DNA from: Bradyrhizobium zhengyangense
GTDB lineage: Bacteria; Pseudomonadota; Alphaproteobacteria; Rhizobiales; Xanthobacteraceae
Reading direction: 5' to 3'
Assembly (NCBI RefSeq): GCF_022012435.1
Contig: NZ_JAKLUA010000001.1
Coordinates: forward strand, 310,001-374,000
Length of the DNA: 64,000 bases
Shown in pieces: positions 55,417-64,000 of this stretch. The notes below the pieces were generated by a model. It was given only the letters and a program-made list of their open reading frames with translations. It was not told the DNA's origin and searched no databases. A program made the translations under genes and the position numbers. The first letter of the stretch is position 1, and each line of letters opens with the position of its first letter.

Positions 55417-55469
55417 GGCATTCTCCGAATGACCTGATCAAGGGCAGTTAGGCGACGAGCTGGAGCAGC

Positions 55470-56645
55470 CTAGTCGCGGCGATGGACGTCATGGGTGACG
55501 ATGCCGAGCTCCGGGTCGGGCGGGTCCAGGCGATTCGGGTCGGCGAGGGTGCGGCGGATGTCGTCGAGGCCGCTCTGCCAGTGGGCGCGCATCGCGCTCA
55601 GGCCGAATTCGTAGTCTCGCGAATGGCCCTCGTGGCTCTTGGTCTGATAGATCAGATGAACGATGTTGTAGGCGCGCTGGCGTGCCATCTCGGCGATGGC
55701 GCACATCTCGGGATCACGCATTGCGGATTCCGGCAACTTCTCGATCGTCCGCTGCAGCGCCTGACGCATCGTCTGCATCCGCAGCGCCTGATCGGTGACG
55801 TTGCGGGTACGGCTGGAATACTGGATGTCCTTCTGCCGACTCGACACCTCCATCATGTCGTAGGGAACGCGTCCCTTGGCCGACCAGAGGTCGATCTGGA
55901 ACGTCAGCGTGTCGCACGGCTCGCCGGACAGCACACGGGAAAGGGGGGTGTTGGAGACTACGCCGCCGTCCCAATAGTGCTCGCCTTCGATTTCGACGGA
56001 GGGGAAACCCGGAGGCAGCGCGCCCGACGCCATGAAATGTTTCGGTCCCAGCCGGCGCTCGGCGGTGTCGAAATAGGTCAAATTGCCCGTGCGGACATTG
56101 ACCGCGCCGACGCTGACGCGGACCTCGCCCGAATTCAGTCGATCGAAGTCGACTAGCCGCTCCAGCGTTTGTTGCAGCGGCGCTGTGTCGTAGAAGCTGG
56201 TCGCTGCGTCGCCGGAGAACGGCGACCAAAGCGGCGAGGGGAAGCGCGGCCTGAAGAATCCCGGCTGGCCCTGCACCAACGCCCGCGTCGCAGCCAGCGC
56301 GTTGCGGATCGAGCGAATGTCGAACGCAAAGGGCAGGGCATTGGCCAGTCCTTCGCCGGCCGGCCACTCGATCGAGAAAGCACAGATGGTTTCCCAGAAC
56401 TCGCGCAGCCGCGCGACGCGCTCGGCCTCGGGTGAGCCCGCGATGATGGCGGCGTTGAGCGCGCCGATCGAAATGCCGGCCAGCCAGTTCGGCCGGATGC
56501 CGGCCTCGTGCAGGCCCTCATAGACGCCGGCCTGATAGGCGCCGAGTGCGCCGCCGCCTTGCAGCACGAGAGCAACGACATCATAAGGCAGTGATTTGTT
56601 CGACTGCGCCACAGGGTTGCTCTGCTCGCGCATCATGTTCAGCAT
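55470..56645 (-). CDS. Patatin-like phospholipase
   Basis: A 391-residue lipid acyl hydrolase. The oxyanion loop is LVLQGGGALGAYQAGVYEGL, the nucleophile elbow GISIGALNAA, and the catalytic Asp is in YWDGGVVSNTPLS. It would hydrolyse fatty acyl esters in phospholipids. The C-terminal 100 residues (DIQYSSRTRNVTDQALRMQT and after) are helical and typical of the group found near adc and bdhA in PHB-storing bacteria. GGGAG eight bases upstream selects the ATG at 56645 among three. It is 34 bases after adc. Confidence 0.88.
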   Translation of the reverse strand: MLNMMREQSNPVAQSNKSLPYDVVALVLQGGGALGAYQAGVYEGLHEAGIRPNWLAGISIGALNAAIIAGSPEAERVARLREFWETICAFSIEWPAGEGLANALPFAFDIRSIRNALAATRALVQGQPGFFRPRFPSPLWSPFSGDAATSFYDTAPLQQTLERLVDFDRLNSGEVRVSVGAVNVRTGNLTYFDTAERRLGPKHFMASGALPPGFPSVEIEGEHYWDGGVVSNTPLSRVLSGEPCDTLTFQIDLWSAKGRVPYDMMEVSSRQKDIQYSSRTRNVTDQALRMQTMRQALQRTIEKLPESAMRDPEMCAIAEMARQRAYNIVHLIYQTKSHEGHSRDYEFGLSAMRAHWQSGLDDIRRTLADPNRLDPPDPELGIVTHDVHRRD

Positions 56646-56679
56646 TTTGATGACTCCCGATGGCATGGATGACGTTCGA

Positions 56680-57477
56680 TCAGCCAGTGCTCGCATCGGC
56701 CAGGCTCTCTGCGTGGCCGTGGCGGCGCGTGGTCGCGCTTGACGCGAGATAGTCGTGGACCACGGTGCCTAGCCCGAGCGTCAGGTCGGCGACGACATGC
56801 TTGGCCGACAGCACCTGGAGGACCGGCAGCTCGGCGACCGGAGCAAGCGCATGCGAATACAAGTCGAGCGCAGCCGGCCCGGTCCATGCGCCCTTCACGG
56901 TGATGTCCTCGAGGTGGTAGCGCACCAGCTCGCAGATGCGCGGCGCGCCGTCGACATGCGGAATGATCTTGAGCAGGAAGTTCGGCGCGGTGAGCTTCTT
57001 CGCTTCCATCGCGGCGTCGAGCGCGCGATGCTTGTAGCCCATCGTGCCGGTTGCGATGCGGACCGAGCCGTAGTTCAGCGTGCCGACCAGCGTGTCGATC
57101 TCGACCGCGAGCTTCGGTTGCGCTAGCTTCTTGGGGAAACCCCACAGCTCGCGTCCGCCCGCGATGGGAGGGTGATCGTTGAGAAACATCTGATGCGTGA
57201 AGCTACCGGTCTGGCCCTGATAGGACACCGGAATGACCTGGCCACTTTCGGTGTAGTCGCCAAAGCCGGTGGAATCGGGCATGCGGATGAATTCGTAGTT
57301 CACCACCGGCTCGGTGATTTCGAGCGGAGCCGGCACGATTCGGCGCAGCGCCTCGGGATCCGTTCGGTATTGGATGATGAAGTATTCGCGGTTGACGAAG
57401 CGATAGGGTCCGGGTGGGAAGGCCGGATTGGTCAGCGGCATTGCAAACGCAGTTGTGCGCACGGTCTCGTGTTTCAT
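56680..57477 (-). CDS. adc: Acetoacetate decarboxylase
   Basis: A 265-residue enzyme that decarboxylates acetoacetate to acetone and CO2. The active-site block [15 protein letters not shown] places K116 as the Schiff-base lysine and K117 as its pKa-lowering neighbour, matching K115/K116 of the clostridial enzyme. Other matches are [22 protein letters not shown] and [13 protein letters not shown]. It lies between the flavoprotein gene and the patatin gene. In PHB-accumulating bacteria it often neighbours bdhA and patatin genes, as here. Confidence 0.92.
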   Translation of the reverse strand: MKHETVRTTAFAMPLTNPAFPPGPYRFVNREYFIIQYRTDPEALRRIVPAPLEITEPVVNYEFIRMPDSTGFGDYTESGQVIPVSYQGQTGSFTHQMFLNDHPPIAGGRELWGFPKKLAQPKLAVEIDTLVGTLNYGSVRIATGTMGYKHRALDAAMEAKKLTAPNFLLKIIPHVDGAPRICELVRYHLEDITVKGAWTGPAALDLYSHALAPVAELPVLQVLSAKHVVADLTLGLGTVVHDYLASSATTRRHGHAESLADASTG

Positions 57478-57548
57478 CGGTCTGGCTCCAGATTTACGGA
57501 AGACGACGGGCCGCGCTCTGAGGTTCGCGGCCCGATCGATTGACACGG

Positions 57549-58754
57549 CTAAAGTTCGCCGACGTGCTCGGGATCGGCCGCCGCCAGTGCCGCAGCGCGT
57601 TCGGCCGGCGGCGGATAGATCCAGACGGTGTTGATCTGCTGCTTGGTCTTCTTTGCTTCCGCGCCGACCAGTTTCAGCGTTCGCTCCCACCCAAGCGTGA
57701 AGATCGCGCCGGCCTCCCCGAGGTCGAGACAGGTGGCGTAGGCTTCCTGGTGGTATGGCTTGGTCGGAATTCCCAGAAGCTCGGCGGCTGCGTTATTGCC
57801 GGCAAAGGCACCCATCCGCAGGGCATGCTGGCACGACATCAGGGCGTAGTTTCCAATTCCGTCGCACGCAGCCCTGGCGGCGTCACCTGTGGCGAACACG
57901 CCAGGCACCGACAGCACGCGCAGATCGCGGTCGACCAGCAGCCGGCCGAAATTGTCCCGCTCGGCCGGAATCTGCGCGGTCAACGGCGCGGCGCGCATGC
58001 CGGCGGCCCAGATCACGGTCGCACTCGCGATGTGCTCGCCACTCGACAGCGTGACGCCGGACTTATCCAGCGACGCGACGCCGACACCAACCCGGGTCTC
58101 GACACCGAGATTGCGGAGGGACTCCTCGATGACGGGGCGCGGGCTCGCGCCCATGTCGGGAGCGACCGCACTGTTCCGCTCGACGATGATGACACGGGGT
58201 TTGGCATCCTTGCCGAGGATCGCGCGGAGTCGTGACGGCATCTCGGTCGCCACCTCGATTCCCGTGAAACCGCCGCCGGCCACAACGACCGTGTCGCGCG
58301 CCGCGGATTGCCGCTGATGCGCCAGGGCGTGCAGATGCCGGTCGAGCGCGATCGCGTCGTCGAGCTGGTCGACGCTGAAGCCGTGCTCGGCGAGGCCGGG
58401 AATATTCGGGCGGAACAACCGGCTGCCGGTGGCGACGATCAACCGATCATAGGGAAGCGTCTTTCGTGCGCCCTTGGCCGCAACGATCTGCACGGTGCGG
58501 GTCTTGCTGTCGATCGTCTCGGCGCTGCCCTGCACGTAGTCGACGTCGATCGCGTTGAGGACGTCCAGCAGAGGTGCCGTCAGGGTCTCAGGCTTCGGCT
58601 CGTAGAGCCGGGGGCGGACCACCAGGGTCGGCTCCGGTGCAACAAGCGCGATTTCGAGAGCCTCGGGCGAGACGCCCTGGATGTCGCGCAAACGGGCTGC
58701 GGAAAGGGCGGCGTACATGCCGGCAAAGCCGGAACCAATGATGACGAGTCGCAT
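57549..58754 (-). CDS. NAD(P)/FAD-dependent oxidoreductase, NDH-2-like
   Basis: A 401-residue two-dinucleotide-domain flavoprotein. The FAD motif [19 protein letters not shown] is at the N-terminus and the NAD motif [17 protein letters not shown] is near residue 160. [19 protein letters not shown] binds FAD and [20 protein letters not shown] follows. It resembles type II NADH dehydrogenases (NADH to quinone), but it could be another disulfide- or quinone-reducing flavoprotein, because no C-terminal membrane helix is seen. It opens the adc-patatin-emr-bdhA gene run. Confidence 0.83.
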   Translation of the reverse strand: MRLVIIGSGFAGMYAALSAARLRDIQGVSPEALEIALVAPEPTLVVRPRLYEPKPETLTAPLLDVLNAIDVDYVQGSAETIDSKTRTVQIVAAKGARKTLPYDRLIVATGSRLFRPNIPGLAEHGFSVDQLDDAIALDRHLHALAHQRQSAARDTVVVAGGGFTGIEVATEMPSRLRAILGKDAKPRVIIVERNSAVAPDMGASPRPVIEESLRNLGVETRVGVGVASLDKSGVTLSSGEHIASATVIWAAGMRAAPLTAQIPAERDNFGRLLVDRDLRVLSVPGVFATGDAARAACDGIGNYALMSCQHALRMGAFAGNNAAAELLGIPTKPYHQEAYATCLDLGEAGAIFTLGWERTLKLVGAEAKKTKQQINTVWIYPPPAERAAALAAADPEHVGEL

Positions 58755-58877
58755 GTGGTGGTCTCCTGTGGTTTGTGGTTGCTCGGACTTAGGCGCGTTG
58801 CCGCCGCCGCCTCTCGTTGGCGGCAAGGCTTTTGCGATCGATGATGACGCGAAGAGGTGGAACGAAATCGCGTGGTC

Positions 58878-59168
58878 TTACCGGGAAGCGCAACTCGACA
58901 TCGAGGACTTCAGCGGGAGCCAGCGGTTGCGAAACATCACCGGCTGAGCTGCGTTCGGAAGCCAGTCGGCGTAGGGCCGAGCGTCGTCCGTGGTCATGAT
59001 CGACATCACCGGAATGGCCCTCTGCATGGACTGAGCCGGAATTTCCATCTGTTCGCCGGTTGCCGAGGTGAAGCGGACGGCCAGCGAAAGGCCGTACAGG
59101 ATCGTGGTTGCGGCAATTCTCCTTCGCGGTACGAATGCAAGAAGGCTGATGAGGGTTCTCGAGGCCAT
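58878..59168 (-). CDS. Small membrane-anchored hypothetical protein
   Basis: A 96-residue ORF with GGAG seven bases before the ATG at 59168. The first 35 residues form a hydrophobic N-terminus (TLISLLAFVPRRRIAATTIL, then YGLSLAVRF), perhaps one or two helices or an uncleaved signal. The remainder, GEQMEIPAQSMQRAIPVMSI and then DDARPYADWLPNAAQPVMFR, has no recognisable domain. A start with a ribosome-binding site at the head of the long operon supports a real gene; it might also be a degraded relative of a longer protein. Confidence 0.55.
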   Translation of the reverse strand: MASRTLISLLAFVPRRRIAATTILYGLSLAVRFTSATGEQMEIPAQSMQRAIPVMSIMTTDDARPYADWLPNAAQPVMFRNRWLPLKSSMSSCASR

Positions 59169-59269
59169 CGTTTGTCTCCGTATTTGGGAGCGTAGGGGAC
59201 CCTGAACATCTACCTGTCCGGAGCTGCAATTGCGCCAGAGCGATTGCGGCACCTGCAGAGCGATTGTCA

Positions 59270-60220
59270 TTACCGCGTGCGTCGTCGCCATTCGCTCGGG
59301 GTTTCGCCGGTCAGCTTCTTGAACGCCGCCGCAAACGCAGTTTGCGAAGCGTAGCCAAGCTGTTCGGCTACTGAAGCGATCGCCACGTCGCTGTCGCGCA
59401 GCATGTTCATGGCCCGCTCGAGCTGGTTCTGGCGCAGCCAGGCATGAGGCGACAGTCCGGTGCTTTCCCTGAAGGCCCGGCAAAAGTGGAAGCGCGACAG
59501 CCCGGCATCGGACGCGAGCGCGGCGAGGGACACGTCAGCATCGCTGTCCGAGCGCAGTCGCTCGATGGCACGTCGCAGCGCATGGGGAGAGAGCCCGCCC
59601 GCGATTGGCTCCTGCGCAGTCGGCGTGCCGGAGTGCTCTGCCAGGAGACGCGTCGCTATCAGATCCGTCAGTTGCTGTCTGAATAGAGCATCCAAAGCTG
59701 CATTGCCTTGCAACACGTCGGCCGCACTCATCAGCAGTTCGAAAGTGAGGGAATCGAGATATGCAGTTCTTTCCAGAAGATCGCCGGGAGCGGGTGCATT
59801 GGCTTCACGCGAAACGCGTTCGAGGGTTGCGGGCGGAAGATAGAGCTGGATGACGTCCACAGAGCCGGGGATATCCCATCGCGCGCTTGTCCCGGCCGGG
59901 ATGATCGTCACCACTCCGGAACGCGCCGTGCCAATCGCAACCGACCTGCCGATGCGCCGCTCGAGGCGTTGGACCCCGGTGGGGTAAGCCATGATGACGT
60001 GGTCGGCCATGGGTTCGACCACATCGTGCAGGGCGCCATGCTTCCAGTGCGCGATTGCGCCGTTGGAGGGGTCGGAAGCCATCTGGAGCGGTGCGGTCTT
60101 GAGGACGCGCGACATCTCCAGATCGGCGGGACGCCGGTCACCGACCGGCAACTCGCGCTGGCGACCGCCAGGCGCAACCAGCAGAGCCCTCAGAGGATCG
60201 TTCAAGATCTCGTTGCTCAT
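59270..60220 (-). CDS. AraC/XylS-family transcriptional regulator, copy 1
   Basis: A 316-residue regulator. Residues about 20-200 form a sensing domain of the AraC-type cupin-like family (VVTIIPAGTSARWDIPGSVD; RRIGRSVAIGTARSG). The last 100 residues hold two helix-turn-helix motifs (DVSLAALASDAGLSRFHFCR; IASVAEQLGYASQTAFAAAF). It is a close tandem paralogue of the next gene, 53 bases apart. GAGG before the ATG at 60220 sets the start. It probably controls the operon that begins about 100 bases downstream. Confidence 0.88.
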   Translation of the reverse strand: MSNEILNDPLRALLVAPGGRQRELPVGDRRPADLEMSRVLKTAPLQMASDPSNGAIAHWKHGALHDVVEPMADHVIMAYPTGVQRLERRIGRSVAIGTARSGVVTIIPAGTSARWDIPGSVDVIQLYLPPATLERVSREANAPAPGDLLERTAYLDSLTFELLMSAADVLQGNAALDALFRQQLTDLIATRLLAEHSGTPTAQEPIAGGLSPHALRRAIERLRSDSDADVSLAALASDAGLSRFHFCRAFRESTGLSPHAWLRQNQLERAMNMLRDSDVAIASVAEQLGYASQTAFAAAFKKLTGETPSEWRRRTR

Positions 60221-60273
60221 GGCGCTATCCTCGCATTCGGAAACGGGCTTCGTTACCTGCGGAGCGATTGATG

Positions 60274-61218
60274 CTAACGGACGCGCTGTCGCCAATCGCT
60301 TGGCGTTTCGCCGGTCGATCGCCGGAATGCCGCGGCGAAGGCCGTTTGCGAGGTATAGCCGAGCTCCGCTGCGACCGAGGCGATGGTTGCGTCGGTGTCG
60401 CGCAGTATGTTCATGGCCTGCTCGAGCCGGTATTGCCGCAGCCAGGCATGAGGTGAAAGACCGGCGCTCTCCTTGAAGGCACGGCAGAAATGGAAGCGCG
60501 ACAGGCCGGCGTCAGAAGCCAGCGCATCGAGGGAGAGGTCCGCCTCGCTGTCCGAGCGCAAGCGTTCGATCGCACGGAGCAAGACTTTGGGCGAAAGCCC
60601 GCCCACGACCGGCTGGAATGTCGTTGGCGAGCCGGTGTGTGCCGCCAGGAGGCGCGTGGCCAGGAGGTCTGTCAGTTGGAGCCTGAACAGCGTATCGAGG
60701 GCTCCATTGCCGTTCAGCACGCCGGCTGCACTCAGCAGCAGTCGGGACGTAACGGGGTCGGGGTGTGCCGTTCGCTCGAGGAGATCGGTCGACGAGGTCC
60801 CGGCTTCGTCGGCGACGCGCTTCAGCGAGGCATGAGGAAGATAGAGCTGAACGACATCGACGGATTTCGGAATGTCCCATCGGGAGCTCGATCCTTCCGG
60901 AATGATGATCACGACGCCGCGACGGAACGTTCCTTTGGCAACCGAGCTTCCGGTCCGCCGCTCCATGCGCTGGACCGTGCCATTGTAAGCCATGACGACG
61001 TGGTGGCTCATGGGTTCGACCACGTCGTGCAGCGGTTCATGTTGCCAGTGGGCGATCCCTGCACCGGAAGAGTCCAATGCCATGTGCAGAGGTGTCGTGT
61101 GGAGAACGCGAGCCATCTCCGCATCGGCAGCAAGCCGCTCGGCAGTCGGCATGTCCGCCTCGCGCGTCCTGGCCGCGACCGGCAGAGCCTTGACTGGATC
61201 GGTAATCGGCTTGCTCAT
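60274..61218 (-). CDS. AraC/XylS-family transcriptional regulator, copy 2
   Basis: A 314-residue regulator matching copy 1 over its full length, by eye about two thirds identical. The DNA-binding half (DLSLDALASDAGLSRFHFCR; IASVAAELGYTSQTAFAAAF) is almost unchanged, while the sensing half differs more (EEGSSSRW-like PEGSSSRWDIPKSVD and RRTGSSVAKGTFRRG). This looks like a tandem duplication with divergence of the ligand-binding part. The conserved helix-turn-helix pair suggests the two proteins could recognise the same operator in response to different signals. Confidence 0.88.
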   Translation of the reverse strand: MSKPITDPVKALPVAARTREADMPTAERLAADAEMARVLHTTPLHMALDSSGAGIAHWQHEPLHDVVEPMSHHVVMAYNGTVQRMERRTGSSVAKGTFRRGVVIIIPEGSSSRWDIPKSVDVVQLYLPHASLKRVADEAGTSSTDLLERTAHPDPVTSRLLLSAAGVLNGNGALDTLFRLQLTDLLATRLLAAHTGSPTTFQPVVGGLSPKVLLRAIERLRSDSEADLSLDALASDAGLSRFHFCRAFKESAGLSPHAWLRQYRLEQAMNILRDTDATIASVAAELGYTSQTAFAAAFRRSTGETPSDWRQRVR

Positions 61219-61420
61219 GGATATTGCTCGCGTCGAGAACAACCTGTGCTCCGCTTTCGCCGGCCTATACGTGGCCGCCGAGGCAGGCTCCTTGTTCCGT
61301 GCATGATGATGGGAAACAGCGCGCAGCGGTATCGTGCTGCCGGTTCGGTCTGGCTGGTTCAGCGGATAGAGTCAGCTGTACCTTGGGATAGGATGACGCG
61401 TGATGTGCCGGATTTTCGGC

Positions 61421-63529
61421 TCATGCGCGTGCGGATGGCGCCACCGAGCTTGTTTCAGGGCCGGCAACCGTCAACGGCGGGAGCGCGAAGTGGAAATGCG
61501 CTCCGCCGTTCGCACGGTTCACGCCCGTGATACGACCGCCATGCGCCGTGATGATCGACTGGCAGATAGCGAGGCCAATGCCGATTCCCGTATCCTTGGT
61601 GCTGAAGAAGCTGTCAAAGATGTGTTCCAAATCCTTGGCGGGAACGCCCGGTCCATTGTCGAGAACGGAGAAGACCACCGAACCTTCGTCGTCGATCGAC
61701 GTCCGGGTGTCGATCCGGCGCGTCGGTTGGCCCGACTGCACGATGGCCTGGACGCTGTTGACCAGCAAATTGATGATCACTTGCTGCAACTGAATCCGGT
61801 CGCCCATGACCTTGGGAAGCTCAGCGCCGAAGTTCGCTGAAAGGAGGATCGACTTTGAATCGATGTCATGGCGAATGAACAGGAGCGCTTCCTCGACCAC
61901 CTCGTTCAGGTCGATCAGGCGCTTCTCCGGTTCGTGCTTCGCTGCCATGTCGCGGATGCGATGAATGATGTCGCTGGCGCGGCGCGCGTTCGATACGATT
62001 CGTGAGGTGAGTTGCGTGACCTTTTCCGTGTTCTGATCTTCGCGTGCCAGCCACCTCAAGCTGGTCTCGCCGTTAGTCACGATGGCCGCAAGCGGCTGAT
62101 TGATTTCATGGGCGATCGACGTCGCAAGCTCTCCGAGCGTCGCGATGCGCCCGGCATGCGAGAAGTCGGCCTGCAGCTTGCGAAGCTGCTGTTCGGCGTT
62201 CAACCGCTCGCTGATGTCCTGCATGGTGATGAAGGTGTTGTCGAGCTGCTCGGGCGGCACCGGATATGTCACCGTGAACAGGACGTCGACGATCGAACCG
62301 TCAAAGGCGCGGATCCTGGTTTCCGCAATGAAATTCCGGCGGCCTTCGAAGTGCGCCACCATCACTCGTTCAGCCAGTCCTGGAGCGGCGGCGAAAATGT
62401 ACCTGACGGGCTTGATGAGATCGGCGGGGTTGCCGGCGCGAAACAGCGAGACGGCGTCCCGGTTGACGTCGGTGACGCGAACGACGTCTTTGGCGTGTTC
62501 GACGAGATCCGGATTGCGCCCGAGATGGGCCGCGATATCGTGGACACCGGCTGCCTTCAATTGGTCGAAAGCCTCACCTGCGCGACGCGAATCGACCTGC
62601 CAAAGCGCGGTCGGAAGATACTGGATCAGCCTACGATATCGATCCTCGCTCGCCTGCAGTTCCCAGGTGGTCCGGTCGTCATTCGTCACGCCGTTGATCG
62701 TCACGAACACGGTGTCGGGCGGCTTCGGCTCCGCCGAATGCCAGGCCTTGATGACGGGTTCGCGCAAGCTCCCGCTCAAGACCATCTTGCGTGTCTCGAG
62801 GCGCGTGCGATCGCTGGCGACACTTTCGAGCAGTGTCGCCAGGACAGAGCGGCTCTCGGCTGGCCAGAACGTGTCGATGGATTTTCCGATCATCTGCTCG
62901 TAGCCGGCATGCGCACCGAACATGCGGACCGCGCGATCGTTGACGGCCAGGATGCGGGTTGCGGACAGCATCCTGTCGACCCAATCCGGATGCTGATCGA
63001 AGTCGATCGCGACGCCGCTACGTCGATGTTCCGCGATCGCATCGAGCAAGGGGCGCGCGGCCGACGTGTCGAGCTCCCAGGATGCAGCGAGGGACGATTG
63101 CAGCTCCGCATCCATGCGCAGATACGACGCTCGGGTGAGGGACCCGGCGTCACGACCGAATTCGACAATATCGAGAAGGTCGCCGGCGGAGTCCCGCCTG
63201 ACGATTTGTCTCACGGCGGCGACGATATCAGTTCCGGTCAGCCCGCGCCGGTGGACCACACCCTCCCACCGGCCTTCGCGCAGCAGTGCGTTGAAATGGT
63301 CGGTGCCGGCGTGGGCGAGCGATCCGATCGTCTGGACATGCTGCCCGACCATCGCCAGGGCAGGCCATCCGTAGAGCGCTTCCGAGGCCGGGTTCCAGTA
63401 CCTGATGACACCATGAACGTCGCTGACGATGATGCTTTCGGATGCCAGATCGGAGAGTTCCGCGACGAAAGGAGCGGCGAAAGCGGGGTCGTGGCCGTTT
63501 GCTGCGGCGCGTCGGGAAGAATTAGTCAT
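61421..63529 (-). CDS. PAS-domain sensor histidine kinase (FixL-type kinase core)
   Basis: A 702-residue soluble kinase without membrane segments. PAS-like domains cover about 20-440 (ESIIVSDVHGVIRYWNPASE; TRILAVNDRAVRMFGAHAGY; ERVMVAHFEGRRNFIAETRI), and no heme-binding FixL motif was recognised. The kinase core has H474 in ATSIAHEINQPLAAIVTNGE, the N box INLLVNSVQAI, DNGPGVP and TGIGIGLAICQSII. The HEINQPLAAI H-box and the following NGETSLRWLAR match FixL/DctB-like kinases. Its start overlaps the stop of the receiver gene by eight bases, so the two form a signalling pair. Confidence 0.9.
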   Translation of the reverse strand: MTNSSRRAAANGHDPAFAAPFVAELSDLASESIIVSDVHGVIRYWNPASEALYGWPALAMVGQHVQTIGSLAHAGTDHFNALLREGRWEGVVHRRGLTGTDIVAAVRQIVRRDSAGDLLDIVEFGRDAGSLTRASYLRMDAELQSSLAASWELDTSAARPLLDAIAEHRRSGVAIDFDQHPDWVDRMLSATRILAVNDRAVRMFGAHAGYEQMIGKSIDTFWPAESRSVLATLLESVASDRTRLETRKMVLSGSLREPVIKAWHSAEPKPPDTVFVTINGVTNDDRTTWELQASEDRYRRLIQYLPTALWQVDSRRAGEAFDQLKAAGVHDIAAHLGRNPDLVEHAKDVVRVTDVNRDAVSLFRAGNPADLIKPVRYIFAAAPGLAERVMVAHFEGRRNFIAETRIRAFDGSIVDVLFTVTYPVPPEQLDNTFITMQDISERLNAEQQLRKLQADFSHAGRIATLGELATSIAHEINQPLAAIVTNGETSLRWLAREDQNTEKVTQLTSRIVSNARRASDIIHRIRDMAAKHEPEKRLIDLNEVVEEALLFIRHDIDSKSILLSANFGAELPKVMGDRIQLQQVIINLLVNSVQAIVQSGQPTRRIDTRTSIDDEGSVVFSVLDNGPGVPAKDLEHIFDSFFSTKDTGIGIGLAICQSIITAHGGRITGVNRANGGAHFHFALPPLTVAGPETSSVAPSARA

Positions 63530-63956
63530 CTGACGGTGCGTCCCGTCGATCGTCGCGCACGCCGCTTGCGCGGTTTAGCGCCGACTCCAGGTGGCGAAGC
63601 AGAACATCATCATTGACCGGCTTCGTCAGGCAGGCAAGGGCGCCGCCGCTCAGCGCGCGTGCGCGGGTGGCCGCATTTGTATCAGCAGAGATGACAATAA
63701 CCGGCATCGACGAGCCAAGTTCCCGTAGTCGCTCCTGGAGTTCGAGGCCACTCCGGCCCGGCATGCTCACGTCGGTAATCAGACAGTCGAACCGATCGGG
63801 CTGATATTCGGCCATGAAGGCTTCCGCTCGATCGAATGTCCGGCATGCGAGTCCCAGCACCAAGAGGAGATCCGAAAGCGCCTCTCGCACGGCCTCGTCG
63901 TCATCTATGACAGCGACGATGGGTGCTTTGGGCGGACGAGCGGTTTTCGCTGGCAT
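63522..63956 (-). CDS. Receiver-domain response regulator without output domain
   Basis: A 144-residue FixJ-like receiver: VAVIDDDEAVREALSDLL, phospho-acceptor D62 in CLITDVSMPGRSG, VIVISADTNAATRARALSG and K112 in CLTKPVND. FixJ itself has a C-terminal HTH, which is missing here; the last 25 residues are a charged tail. It is encoded ahead of, and overlaps, the histidine kinase gene. It may pass phosphate to another protein or compete with other regulators. Confidence 0.88.
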   Translation of the reverse strand: MPAKTARPPKAPIVAVIDDDEAVREALSDLLLVLGLACRTFDRAEAFMAEYQPDRFDCLITDVSMPGRSGLELQERLRELGSSMPVIVISADTNAATRARALSGGALACLTKPVNDDVLLRHLESALNRASGVRDDRRDAPSDD

Positions 63957-64000
63957 GGCCCTTCGACCATCCGCCCATTGCGTCCTGGGTTGTACCTATT

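Overview
The window is a stretch of high-GC chromosome from an alphaproteobacterium, most probably Bradyrhizobium or a close relative such as Rhodopseudomonas. This is inferred from gene content: a phosphatidylcholine synthase, NasT/NasS nitrate sensing with a siroheme reductase, PHA and ketone-body genes, FixL/FixJ-style signalling and many ABC importers. No insertion sequence, CRISPR array, rRNA operon or phage gene was seen. There are two tRNA genes, Arg(GCG) and Ser(TGA).

Layout. 1-11 kb is housekeeping: a truncated UbiH-family hydroxylase, pcs, a TerC protein, a quinone oxidoreductase, tRNA-Arg, argD, a frameshifted Mpo1/DUF962-like gene, a secreted TPR protein, an immunity-like protein, a soluble chemoreceptor and rimO. 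11-17.5 kb is a nitrite-assimilation locus, nasT-nasS then nirC-nirA-reductase. A near-consensus sigma-54 promoter and a structured leader lie between the two gene pairs. 17.6-26 kb holds the 5-oxoprolinase genes pxpB-pxpC-pxpA, divergent rraA and cupin genes, small secreted proteins and a pheC-type periplasmic dehydratase. 26-31.5 kb is a carbohydrate-type ABC importer with a 2-hydroxyacid dehydrogenase. 32-39.6 kb has a Spy-like protein, a lone receiver, glk, pncA, a PhaC-like hydrolase, nadE and a GrlR-like protein. 40-48.5 kb is a peptide/opine-type ABC operon led by a sugar isomerase, followed by ilvD.

Downstream of tRNA-Ser, 50.2-64 kb is coded entirely on the minus strand. In transcription order it has a receiver, a PAS histidine kinase, two tandem AraC regulators, a small membrane protein, an NADH-dehydrogenase-like flavoprotein, acetoacetate decarboxylase, a patatin lipase, an EmrA/EmrB-type efflux pair, 3-hydroxybutyrate dehydrogenase, an SDR lacking the catalytic tyrosine, and a YoaK-like membrane protein. 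From the flavoprotein onward the gaps are about 34-71 bp, which suggests one long operon joining lipid hydrolysis, ketone-body chemistry and efflux.

The most interesting points are this operon; the nitrite-reductase partner, which lacks an FMN domain and has a 4Fe-4S domain in its place; the orphan PhaC-like enzyme; the one-base frameshift in the Mpo1-like gene; and the tRNA-Arg with anticodon GCG. All functions are read from motifs and context; no database search was possible.
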